From: an uncultured Victivallales bacterium
Lineage (GTDB): Bacteria; Verrucomicrobiota; Lentisphaeria; Victivallales; UBA1829
Direction of reading: 5' to 3'
Length of the DNA: 64,000 bases
Assembly: GCA_934644965.1 (NCBI GenBank)
Contig: CAKUDG010000001.1
Coordinates: forward strand, 62,001 to 126,000
Shown here: in pieces, positions 9,129-16,485 of the stretch
How the letters are laid out: every line of letters begins with the position of its first letter
Position numbering within the stretch: position 1 is the first letter of the stretch
Position numbers and translations under genes: made by a program
The notes under the pieces: model-generated
The model's input: the letters and a program-made list of their open reading frames with translations, nothing else
The model's database searches: none
Told to the model about the DNA's origin: nothing

Positions 9129-9947
9129 CTATTTCTTCTCCAGATTAAATATGTTGCTGACGGAGTTGGACGTGATTCCGGATCCCCAGAAATGACGGGC
9201 GACGGTCGTGGAAGACTCATTCACATAATGTCCATCGTAAAAGATCAGATTGTGGGTTTTGGAACGATGGCGCCCGATGGTGAAATCCTTTTTGAAATCG
9301 TCTTCAGACGTGTCCGTAAGTTTACTCGGCTGGACATCATATCCGCCGGGGACCACGGTCCAGTTACCCGCGACCTCAAAAAAATTCACCGTCGTCCCGG
9401 GAAATTTCATCGTCGAGGTACCACGGGTATACTTGCCTGTATTCGAATTCGGAATATACATCACATTGGAACTGTTGCAGCGGTAGTGTCCCCGCTGATA
9501 ATAGATTGTCGCATTCTGAAGACTCATCGGGGAGGAGGGACAACTGAAAACCGGGCTGATTTTTCTGGTTTTGGGATCTTTCGGAATATCCCTTCCCAGT
9601 GACCCCGAATCCAGATGCAGGTAGTCTCCGATCTTCTTGTACCAGTAGTTCCGGCCGGCTCCCCAGCCGTCAATGTCGTCACAATACGGCAGGAACACTC
9701 CGAAATCATTCAGATAGTTCTGGGAAAGAAGGTACATCTGTTTCATATTGTTCGAGCAACTGATCATTCGGGCGGTTTCCTTTGCCGAACTCAGTGCGGG
9801 CAGAAGAAGCGATGCCAGAATCGCTATGATCGCTATCACCACCAGAAGCTCGATCAGCGTAAAGCAATGAGGACCTCTCCCCTCCCCCGGGGGAAACACG
9901 CGTACGGACAAACCATTTTCCCTGTCAGAACAGATCGCAACTTTCAT
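9129..9947 (-). CDS. Prepilin-like protein with H-X9-DG type C terminus
   Basis: A 272-residue protein with a type IV prepilin cleavage/methylation signal at about residues 28-50 (CFTLIELLVVIAIIAILAS, glutamate at +5 of the mature protein), then a globular secreted domain. Near the end, HRSKTHNLIFYDGHYV matches the 'H-X9-DG' processing-associated motif. Planctomycetes and Lentisphaerota carry such pseudopilin-like proteins in very large numbers, often beside sugar-utilisation genes; their function is not settled. The start at 9947 is fixed by AGGAGA seven bases upstream. It lies 44 bases downstream of a second protein of the same type and in the same direction as the LacI regulator. No pilus or secretion assembly genes are present in the window. 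Confidence 0.85.
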   Translation of the reverse strand: MKVAICSDRENGLSVRVFPPGEGRGPHCFTLIELLVVIAIIAILASLLLPALSSAKETARMISCSNNMKQMYLLSQNYLNDFGVFLPYCDDIDGWGAGRNYWYKKIGDYLHLDSGSLGRDIPKDPKTRKISPVFSCPSSPMSLQNATIYYQRGHYRCNSSNVMYIPNSNTGKYTRGTSTMKFPGTTVNFFEVAGNWTVVPGGYDVQPSKLTDTSEDDFKKDFTIGRHRSKTHNLIFYDGHYVNESSTTVARHFWGSGITSNSVSNIFNLEKK

Positions 9948-9991
9948 TCTGCATTCTCCTGAAATAGATGGCAAACTTTTGAGTTTCATTC

Positions 9992-10768
9992 TTATTCGTA
10001 AATCGGCATACCTGTGCTCAGTGTCCCGTAAACCATGTCCCCTCTGGAAAGCCAGCTGCCAGGAGTCGGCATGGGAACAGTCCCCACATGAAAATCCGCA
10101 TACAGAAGATTCGCCGACAGCACATGACGGTGATATCCGACTCGGCATGGGGACCCGTTCACCATCGTTTCCGACGCACGGACAATATATGCCGACTGCG
10201 GCGTGTTCACATAGATCGGATTCCCCAGCCCGTCCTTGGCTCCGTCACAGAGCACCAGAGTCCGGGTCGGCTGTTTCAGGCGCGTCAGCGGAACGGCATA
10301 CATCTTGAGGGCAATCCCCTGATTCAAACTGCTGTAGGCAACACTGAAAGTATAAACATCTATCATTGCGGTCGTCTTCGGCGCGGAAGGGCAGGAAGCA
10401 ACTCTAGACAATGTTGCCTTAGGCAGATATTCCTCCATGAAAACATCCGGATTGGGATAACGAAACGTCCCCCCAGCGTTCTTGTATTCAGGCTGAAAAG
10501 GAACGACATAGGCATTGTAGTCGTTTGCATAGATCGCCTCGATCTGCCCAATCTGCTTCATATTGGACATGCACTGTGTCCTTCTGGCCATTTCACGCGC
10601 ATTGCCCAGCGCGGGAAGAAGCATCGCCGCCAGAATCGCAATGATCGCTATCACCACCAGAAGCTCAATCAGCGTGAAAGCCTTCCCCGGGGAAAACGGT
10701 TTTTCGTCCCGTTTCCTCTTCCTCTGCAATTCCGCTTTGAAAAAAATTCTGCTGTTCATGATCCTCAT
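9992..10768 (-). CDS. Prepilin-like protein, paralogue of the next gene
   Basis: A protein of about 258 residues with a basic N terminus and the prepilin signal AFTLIELLVVIAIIAILAAM (from about residue 30), followed by the typical PALGNAREMARRTQCMSNMKQ helix. The C-terminal signature is degenerate: HVLSANLLYADFHVG, where DG is replaced by DF. Start choice is uncertain: ATG at 10768, or ATG at 10759 with GAGGA close by. It lies between the LacI-type gene (ends 10850) and a second prepilin-like gene, probably as one transcription unit. In related bacteria these genes are commonly paired with LacI or AraC regulators; the reason is unknown. Confidence 0.83.
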   Translation of the reverse strand: MRIMNSRIFFKAELQRKRKRDEKPFSPGKAFTLIELLVVIAIIAILAAMLLPALGNAREMARRTQCMSNMKQIGQIEAIYANDYNAYVVPFQPEYKNAGGTFRYPNPDVFMEEYLPKATLSRVASCPSAPKTTAMIDVYTFSVAYSSLNQGIALKMYAVPLTRLKQPTRTLVLCDGAKDGLGNPIYVNTPQSAYIVRASETMVNGSPCRVGYHRHVLSANLLYADFHVGTVPMPTPGSWLSRGDMVYGTLSTGMPIYE

Positions 10769-10849
10769 TGTCCGTTTCCCATTCAGACTATCAGACTCAA
10801 CTCCGACCCGCTTCCACCCGGCGGCTTCCGTTTTCTTCCAATTCAAGAT

Positions 10850-11854
10850 TCAAAGCATCTCAGACGCTGAAAGCGATTCCACCGATTCTCTTTTCATATA
10901 ACTGCACGGAATGCGCACACAGGGGCGGTATTCCCTTTTCTTCATCAAATCCAGCAATTCCGCTGCCAGTGCGGAAGCGATTTCCCTTTTCGGCAGATCA
11001 ATGCTGCTCAGGGATGGAACCGTGTATCCGGCAGACGCCGTATTGTCGTAACCGGCGACTGCCATATCGTCCGGAACCTTCACTCCCGTTTCGTGACAGG
11101 CCCTGAGCACTCCCCGGGCGATCTCGTCATTGTAACAGAACACGCAGTCGGCCTTTTCTCCCATCGTCTGAAGGAACTGCTTCATTCCCCGGTATCCGCC
11201 CTGCACGTCCGCACTCACTCGGATGTGGCGGATCGCAACGGATCTCTTTTCCCATTCCCGCGCATACACGCGGCAACGGTGAATCTCCGCAGACGGCGCC
11301 AGAAGAAGCGGACGGCTCTGTCCGGAAAGGCAGAAACTGTCCACCATCTCCGCTATGGCAGCGGAAGGATCCGAACGCACGGAACGGATCCAGGGGACCT
11401 GCTGTTCCTCCTCCCCGACTTCATCCCCGTCAAACAACACCAAAGGAAAGGAGGCGGAACGGTTCTCCGAAAGCCAGATCTCCCGGCTCCAGCCGAACGC
11501 CACAGCGCCTGCCACATTCAGCTGACGCAGCAGTCTTACCGCCTCCCGCGTCTCCTCATCGCTGTTGCTTTCCGATACATACACAATGTATCCGTGCATA
11601 CGGAACTGCTGCAAAAGTTCGTGGAACAAGCTCGAAAAAAACGGATTTTCCATCGAAGGAAACAAAATGCCGATCAGATTGGTCTTCCCGTGACGCAGCA
11701 TCCGCCCCGCAAGCCCCGGCTGATAACCGCATTCCTCCGCAAAGCGAAGCACTTTTTCCGTCACTTCCCGCGAAATCCGGGATTCCCCCTTCAAGGCCAT
11801 GGAGACTGTCGCCTGAGAAAGATTCAGGGCTTCGGCTATCTGTTTCTGGTTCAT
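10850..11854 (-). CDS. LacI-family transcription regulator
   Basis: About 334 residues. The first 50 hold the LacI helix-turn-helix and hinge (KQIAEALNLSQATVSMALKG, then GYQPGLAGRMLRHGKTN). The remainder is a sugar-binding periplasmic-binding-protein-like domain (IGILFPSMENPFFSSLFHEL; DCVFCYNDEIARGVL; VPDDMAVAGYDNT; SLSSIDLPKREI). ATG at 11854, with AGGA about 10 bases upstream, is preferred over ATG at 11866, which has no spaced Shine-Dalgarno. A perfect 16-bp palindrome with a central CG lies 24 bases upstream, the kind of operator this family binds, so autoregulation is likely. Two prepilin-like genes follow in the same direction and are the likely co-regulated genes. The ligand is unknown. 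Confidence 0.92.
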   Translation of the reverse strand: MNQKQIAEALNLSQATVSMALKGESRISREVTEKVLRFAEECGYQPGLAGRMLRHGKTNLIGILFPSMENPFFSSLFHELLQQFRMHGYIVYVSESNSDEETREAVRLLRQLNVAGAVAFGWSREIWLSENRSASFPLVLFDGDEVGEEEQQVPWIRSVRSDPSAAIAEMVDSFCLSGQSRPLLLAPSAEIHRCRVYAREWEKRSVAIRHIRVSADVQGGYRGMKQFLQTMGEKADCVFCYNDEIARGVLRACHETGVKVPDDMAVAGYDNTASAGYTVPSLSSIDLPKREIASALAAELLDLMKKREYRPCVRIPCSYMKRESVESLSASEML

Positions 11855-11878
11855 CTGAGCGGGCATCCTGTCTTTTTT

Positions 11879-11894
11879 ATTTATACGTATAAAT
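11879..11894. promoter_or_regulatory. Perfect LacI-type operator palindrome
   Basis: ATTTATACGTATAAAT is a perfect 16-bp inverted repeat centred on CG, 24 bases upstream of the LacI-family start. LacI-family repressors bind this symmetry through the hinge helix at the central CpG. Binding by the adjacent regulator is inferred from position. Confidence 0.65.
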
Positions 11895-12238
11895 TATACT
11901 GCATTTTCTTTCCTCTGTCAATACCCCTTATCAGCTTCCAATCAAAAAGAAATGTTTTTCAAACATGGTTTTTGGAAAAGAGATTCTCCCATTGTCTTCT
12001 CAGGGAACGGGCAGAGTTCATTTCTTCTCTTTCTGTCTGAAATGGTTGCAGAATGCCGTTTTCGTTCCGTCCTGCTGTTGCGGCGGCGGGCGGGGTGAGA
12101 GGGATCTCAAGAGGGAAAAAAGGGGGCGGGAGAGGCCAGGATAGTGAGGGGAAAAAAAATAAAATGCCCGGAACCGGAGAAGGGGAAATGCTTCATCCAG
12201 TCCCGGGATTCTGTTTTTACTGTTTGTGAAGGAAAAGA
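11895..12238. other. Intergenic region between lacI-type gene and lipoprotein gene
   Basis: No gene seen. It contains the lipoprotein gene's terminator (listed separately) and a purine-rich stretch around 12085-12150. The promoter for the LacI gene should lie in the AT-rich 11880-11960 part. Confidence 0.5.
12152..12207 (-). terminator. Rho-independent terminator of the lipoprotein gene
   Basis: On the minus strand CCCGGGACTGG (12197-12207) pairs with CCGGTTCCGGG (12167-12177), an 11-bp stem with two G-T wobbles and a 19-base loop, followed by CATTTTATTTTTTTT. It starts 32 bases after the lipoprotein stop codon. Confidence 0.75.
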
Positions 12239-12682
12239 TTATTTCACATCCTTGAGAACGCCGGGAAAACCGGTCGCCTTGCAGTTGATGGTCTTGAAGA
12301 CAAAGTAGTCATTCGTGTTGATAACATACTTTGCGCCAAGCAGCATATCGGAATTTGCCGTCTTGCAGGCATTGTAGACGGCTCCCTGCTTCGCGACAGC
12401 AAGAGGATCGATGGTCAGAAGAAACGAGTTGTTGTTCTCCCTCATCACAAAGGAATCATCAGCAAAATTGGAAACGCCCCATGTGAAAATCCCGAACAAA
12501 CTGTAAATCGTGGCTTCGCCGGAAGCCGCAGCCGCCTTTTTCTCAATGACAGCCTCATATTTCTTTTCCACGGTGACTTCCGGAGCATAAGCCCCCTGAC
12601 TCGTGTTCCTTGTGGCACAGCCGCTCATAAGCACCGATGCGAGAACAGCACTTCCGGCCAACAACAGCACACTCTTTTTCAT
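12239..12682 (-). CDS. Small lipoprotein of unknown function
   Basis: A 147-residue protein with a clear lipoprotein signal peptide: MKKSVLLLAGSAVLAS, then the lipobox LMSGC (cysteine at 22). It is therefore anchored to the inner or outer membrane on the periplasmic side. The mature part has an SLFGIFTWGVSNFADDSFV stretch and two further cysteines (NACK and INCK) that could form a disulfide. From memory, small lipoproteins with this 'YNAC..N(A/S)D.LL.A.Y' wording occur in Lentisphaerota and spirochaetes (TRL-like family); I cannot assign a role. AAAGGAG lies nine bases before the ATG and a strong terminator follows, so it is probably a single-gene unit that is well expressed. Confidence 0.82.
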   Translation of the reverse strand: MKKSVLLLAGSAVLASVLMSGCATRNTSQGAYAPEVTVEKKYEAVIEKKAAAASGEATIYSLFGIFTWGVSNFADDSFVMRENNNSFLLTIDPLAVAKQGAVYNACKTANSDMLLGAKYVINTNDYFVFKTINCKATGFPGVLKDVK

Positions 12683-12811
12683 TTTCTGACACTCCTTTGC
12701 GTCAAGTTTCTATTCTGAATCCGGGCGAATCCCGGGTCAGGTCTGGGCACACGGAAATATGAAGTCCTTCCATGGATAGGAGGGGAATCCCCCTTACACC
12801 TTACACTTCCC

Positions 12812-12839
12812 TTGACTCATTATTCCCGCTATGTACAAT
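12812..12839 (+). promoter_or_regulatory. Orphan sigma70-type promoter
   Basis: TTGACT (12812-12817), 16 bases, TACAAT (12834-12839). No recognisable gene starts within 500 bases downstream, so it may drive a non-coding RNA or be a chance match. Confidence 0.4.
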
Positions 12840-13376
12840 TGAATATCAATCCTGAAAAAAACTCCTCTTCAGCTTCATTTGGATCCCCCTTCGGAAGATT
12901 TCTCAGAGCGTCTACTTCCGTGCCTTGTTTCCGCACCCGCTTCTTTTCAGCATCCCCCCTGCCCCCCGCAGTTTTCACCACCTGCAGTTTTCCCCTTCTG
13001 CAAAGCAAAGGGACGGGACACAGGAAGATGAAAAAGATCCCGGACCCTTTCTGCCCGCTTTTTCCCTTTTGCACGGAAAGAAGAGAAAGAACTGATATCG
13101 GGTATTGTATATCAGGAAAAAAATTTTTCACTCCCCCCGGGAAAAAAACTTTCCCTTTTTTTATTTTCTTTTATTACTCCTGTTATTTCCGTTGACGCTT
13201 TCCTGCCGCCAGGATTCAGAAGGCATACGGACTTCACGTCACCCACTTTCATGTTTGACTGTACTCTTTTCCCTTCTTTCAGGGGGGGAAACCGCCTTCC
13301 ACAGCATCCGTTTTTCGGGAAATCGCAAAAGAAAGAAGGGAGAGGGGGGAGAGAATGCGTCTTTATTCTTTTCCGC

Positions 13377-13405
13377 TTGAATTCATCAGGCCTTCCCGAT
13401 ATAAT
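13377..13405 (+). promoter_or_regulatory. Sigma70-type promoter for the 13506 gene
   Basis: TTGAAT (13377-13382), an exact 17-base spacer, then a perfect TATAAT (13400-13405), about 95 bases upstream of the 270-residue gene. Confidence 0.65.
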
Positions 13406-13505
13406 AATAAAGCATCCTGTCTTCAAAAAACATCCTGACCGGCAGATGAAGGGGGAAGAGAGGGAAGAAAAACCTATTAGGAACCGAAAACGAGGAGAAA
13501 AACTG

Positions 13506-14318
13506 ATGGTGAACAGAAATCTCTGGGTCTGGGGCTATGTCATGGACCGGATCCCCGGGAAGGTGCCGTTCCTTCCCTTTCAAAGTTACTGCAGTCTGGA
13601 AACGGCCTGTTCCTATTTCGGGGCGGAGAACGCCGTTTTTATGAATTCAACGCATTCGATGGAGAGTCTGAATGACCAACTGTTCGGCTATTTGAAAAAT
13701 TGCAGGCAAGTCGTCTGCGGGCTCGAACACGGGCACTATCTGGAGGCGGCTGAAAGAGTCAGTGACTTTTCTCTCAGTCATCCCAATGTGGAGGGCGCAG
13801 TCATCGACGATTTCCTGGACGAGGTCGGAGACTATTACAAAGGTCCCAGCGCCGGCATGCCTCCCGAAGAACTCAAAGCCATCCAGCAGGCGCTCAAAAA
13901 ACACAATCCCGCACTGAAACTCTACGTTGTCCGCTACACCAGACAGTCAAAAGAGGATCTTCTTCCCTATCTGGATTATTTCGACGTCCTCAATCTCTGG
14001 GTCTGGCATTCGACCCGCGACTTCTGGGAAGCCTCCTATCTGGACGAAATCGCAAAATTCCGGAAACTCTACCGCAAACCCATTATGCAGGGCCTTTTCA
14101 TTCATCATTACGGATTCTGCGACAACGAACAGCCTCCCATGGATCCCGAACTCATGAACATCCAGTGCGAACGCATCGGGGCGGAACTCAGGCAGGGACA
14201 CATCGATTCCTGGTGCCTTCTTCAGAACGGCTGGCTTTCCCTCCCCTCCCACCGCGCAACGGTGAAGGTTCTGAAGGACTATCTCGACTGGCATTACGGA
14301 ACCACCACATTCCGTTAA
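13506..14318 (+). CDS. Uncharacterised 270-residue protein, possible TIM-barrel
   Basis: I do not recognise this protein. It has 270 residues, no signal peptide or membrane helix, and is rich in tryptophan, tyrosine and histidine (NLWVWGYV; FIHHYGFCDNEQPP). Alternating hydrophobic strands followed by acidic positions (GAVIDDFLDEVGDYY; KLYVVRY; FDVLNLWVWHS; PIMQGLFIHHYG; DSWCLLQNGW) look like the strand ends of a (beta/alpha)8 barrel, and VIDDF could hold catalytic acids, as in some glycoside hydrolases. That is inference. The start at 13506 is supported by GAGGAGA eight bases upstream; longer open frame upstream has no RBS. It has its own near-consensus promoter and is followed by a convergent GH16 gene, which is compatible with a carbohydrate role. 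Confidence 0.75.
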   Translation: MVNRNLWVWGYVMDRIPGKVPFLPFQSYCSLETACSYFGAENAVFMNSTHSMESLNDQLFGYLKNCRQVVCGLEHGHYLEAAERVSDFSLSHPNVEGAVIDDFLDEVGDYYKGPSAGMPPEELKAIQQALKKHNPALKLYVVRYTRQSKEDLLPYLDYFDVLNLWVWHSTRDFWEASYLDEIAKFRKLYRKPIMQGLFIHHYGFCDNEQPPMDPELMNIQCERIGAELRQGHIDSWCLLQNGWLSLPSHRATVKVLKDYLDWHYGTTTFR

Positions 14319-14462
14319 AGACAGAAGAAATCCCTTCTTCTCTTCGCGCTCCTCCCTCCCATTTCTTCCCCCCCTCCTCTTACTTTTCCTCCCGCCGTTT
14401 TGTCTATCTCGCGGATGAGGAAGGGGGGGAAGCCGTTTTTTTACGCCCGCGGGCACAAGCTG

Positions 14463-15260
14463 TCAGAGTTTGCGGTATACTCTGACATAGTCGATTTCAA
14501 AATCCTTCGGATAAACGAGATCCGGATCCACATTGCCGATCCAGCCGGAATACTGGAAAAGAGCGAGCAGAATGAACATTTTTTCCTGAGGTGTGGGCCC
14601 CTTCCAGATTTTTATGACATTGCCGTCGAAATACCATCGGATACAGCCTTCCTCCCATTCCATGGCCCAGACATGGAAGTCGTTGGAAACATCGACGGGA
14701 AGGGGATGAAGGAAATGGGCGTCTTCTGTGAAATGAACGTTCAGGTCCACCTTGCTTTCCGTATCGGAAACATAGCGGCCCTGCTGCTCGAAGATGTCGA
14801 TTTCCAGGACGCCTTCACCGACGGTTTTCCTTCTTCCGTCAATGGTGTATTCCTGTTTGGCGGGATCAACCTGGTGAAGCCAGAAAGCGCTCAGAAGACC
14901 CTCTCCGCGCGGAATCCGGCAGCGGACTTCAAAGAGGCCGTATTTCTGGGAAAATTTTTCCAGAATGCAGTACTGATCCGGGGTGGCGCCGATCCGGTGG
15001 TCGGATGTGGTGACACAGCTCACGCACTGATGACTCTTTCCCGGACGAAACGGAAGTGTTTCGGAAATACGCAGTTTCAGGAGACTGTCTTCGATCACGT
15101 AATGCGCATTGTGATCCACCCATCGCTGAGGAAGTCCGCAGCGCTTGAGGTATTCCACGCGCCCGGAACGATAGGCGGGATACCAGTAGATGTCGTTCAG
15201 CTGAGGACGGTCAAATTCATCATGGAACGTCAGTTCCCAGCCAGGTTTTTCCCAGTCCAT
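14463..15260 (-). CDS. Glycoside hydrolase family 16 protein
   Basis: A 265-residue protein with the jelly-roll fold signature of GH16 (laminarinase, carrageenase and lichenase family): WELTFHDEFDRPQLN at the start, YGLFEVRCRIPRGEGLLSAFWL in the middle, and the catalytic motif LEIDIFEQQG (E-x-D-x-x-E, nucleophile and acid/base) near residue 155, then DFHVWAMEWEEGCIRWYFDG. No signal peptide follows the chosen ATG at 15260 (GGGAGAAG eight bases upstream), so the enzyme would be cytoplasmic unless the start is wrong. The frame is open to 15545, but that part is not protein-like. A promoter candidate lies about 260 bases upstream. The substrate within GH16 cannot be told from the sequence alone. 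Confidence 0.88.
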   Translation of the reverse strand: MDWEKPGWELTFHDEFDRPQLNDIYWYPAYRSGRVEYLKRCGLPQRWVDHNAHYVIEDSLLKLRISETLPFRPGKSHQCVSCVTTSDHRIGATPDQYCILEKFSQKYGLFEVRCRIPRGEGLLSAFWLHQVDPAKQEYTIDGRRKTVGEGVLEIDIFEQQGRYVSDTESKVDLNVHFTEDAHFLHPLPVDVSNDFHVWAMEWEEGCIRWYFDGNVIKIWKGPTPQEKMFILLALFQYSGWIGNVDPDLVYPKDFEIDYVRVYRKL

Positions 15261-15517
15261 TCTGTTTCTTCTCCCTGATTTCAAATTCAATGATTGCGTT
15301 CGCATGCCTTTCCCCATTTTTGTCTTTGCCATGCATCCTGAAGGAACGCATATTCTGCGGAATCCGCATGCGGTCCGATCCGGGTCGGCAGGAAGGGGGA
15401 GGAGAAAGCTCCGGGGTGCGTATCTTCCACTCCGGCAGTCCTGCAGAGGGAAAATGAGGATCCGTCCCCAATCATCTTCCGGATCATTTTTCATCTCCAT
15501 GACAGAACTTTTCAGGG

Positions 15518-15545
15518 AGTATAATTTCACAGAAGAAAAAGTCAA
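15518..15545 (-). promoter_or_regulatory. Putative promoter for the GH16 gene
   Basis: Minus strand: TTGACT (15540-15545), 16 bases, TATACT (15518-15523). The transcript would have a leader of about 250 bases before the GH16 start at 15260. Confidence 0.5.
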
Positions 15546-15842
15546 TACTGATTTTGAAAATCGGACTAAAATCCTGAACTTCAGTCTTTCTCTTTTTCTC
15601 TCTCAGAATCCGAAGATGATTCCGTCTTTCTCTCTCTCCTCCGCCTTTTCCTTTTGCGCAACTACTTGCAGGCGATTCTGAAAATTTTCCTGTCATCGTT
15701 GCACTTCTGCTTTTTCCTCTGTACTTTTCCCGGACGATTCCCACCCGTGAATTCCTCCGATTCTCTCAGGAAGATTCCTCTTCCGATTGAAAATTGAAAA
15801 AAGCGTGCGGAAAAACCGGAAAAGGAATATTTTTATTTTTAT

Positions 15843-15876
15843 AACAGTTGACTTTATAGCTGTTGTATTGTATAAT
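15843..15876 (+). promoter_or_regulatory. Promoter with overlapping MarR-type inverted repeat
   Basis: TTGACT (15848-15853), a 17-base spacer and a perfect TATAAT (15871-15876). Half-sites AACAGTT (15843-15849) and AGCTGTT (15858-15864) form an imperfect inverted repeat across the -35 box and spacer, where a MarR dimer would block RNA polymerase. It lies 150 bases upstream of the marR-type gene, which suggests that the whole lipid operon is autoregulated. Operator identity is inference. Confidence 0.6.
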
Positions 15877-16026
15877 TATCATCAAAACAGGGAAAGGATC
15901 GGGCAGGAGCCGATGCTCCAGGAGAAGAATTCCCCTCTCCGGAGAAATCCTTCTCCAGCGCCGCTTCTTCTTCCATCTGAGTGAAGAAGAGGAGAAAACA
16001 CAGGAAACACGGAAGGAGAACTGCAG

Positions 16027-16485
16027 ATGATTTTCAATTCAGACAACCGTTTTGAAGACAAAGAACACGAGGCGTTGATGGGACTCTGGTGGTCCGGAGT
16101 TCTCTTGAAACGGGAATCCAAAAAATTCTTCAAGGGACGAACCTTTTCCGAATCACAGTTCAACGTGCTGATGTCGCTGAAATATGCGGACCGGGATCTG
16201 TCGCAACAGGATCTGAGCCGGCGTCTTCTGGTGGACAAGTCCAATTTGACCGGTTTGATCGACACGCTGGAGGAACTGGATTTTGTCCGTCGGCGGAAGG
16301 AACCGCAGGACCGCCGTTTTCATCGGCTGGAACTGACGGAAAAAGGTAGGATGTTTCTACAAGGGATCGAACCGGCATACTGGGAGCTGGTCCATCGGAT
16401 CATGTCTGTCTTCAGGGAGGACGAAATCTGCCGGATAACCGAATACATGGTCCGGCTCCAGGAAGGACTGGAAAAAGATGAATGA
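16027..16485 (+). CDS. MarR-family regulator heading the lipid operon
   Basis: A 152-residue winged-helix protein. The central part has the MarR recognition region (LSQQDLSRRLLVDKSNLTGLIDTLEEL) followed by the wing with the conserved D-x-R motif (RRRKEPQDRRFHRLELTEKG). MarR proteins are dimeric repressors released by small phenolic or lipophilic ligands. AAGGAGA lies eight bases before the start. The gene overlaps the downstream prenyltransferase gene by eight bases, so it is co-transcribed with and probably controls the six biosynthetic genes that follow. A strong promoter with an overlapping inverted repeat lies upstream. Confidence 0.92.
   Translation: MIFNSDNRFEDKEHEALMGLWWSGVLLKRESKKFFKGRTFSESQFNVLMSLKYADRDLSQQDLSRRLLVDKSNLTGLIDTLEELDFVRRRKEPQDRRFHRLELTEKGRMFLQGIEPAYWELVHRIMSVFREDEICRITEYMVRLQEGLEKDE

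Larger units (their letters stand above)
12683..13505. other. 823-base region without an identified gene
   Basis: Open frames here (for example 12812-13195 plus) have no start signals or protein-like composition. It holds one orphan plus-strand promoter (12812-12839) and the promoter of the next gene (13377-13405). The stretch 12840-13376 could contain an untranslated RNA, but no structure is obvious by eye. Confidence 0.5.
15261..16026. other. Divergent intergenic region between GH16 and MarR genes
   Basis: Contains the minus-strand promoter for the GH16 gene and the plus-strand promoter/operator for the MarR operon (both listed). Apart from these, 15560-15840 is pyrimidine-rich on the plus strand with no credible gene. 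Confidence 0.55.

Noticed and set aside
12812..13195. 127-residue plus-strand ORF
   Set aside because: Starts inside the promoter-like sequence, has no RBS, and its composition (Ser/Phe/Pro runs) is that of pyrimidine-rich non-coding DNA.
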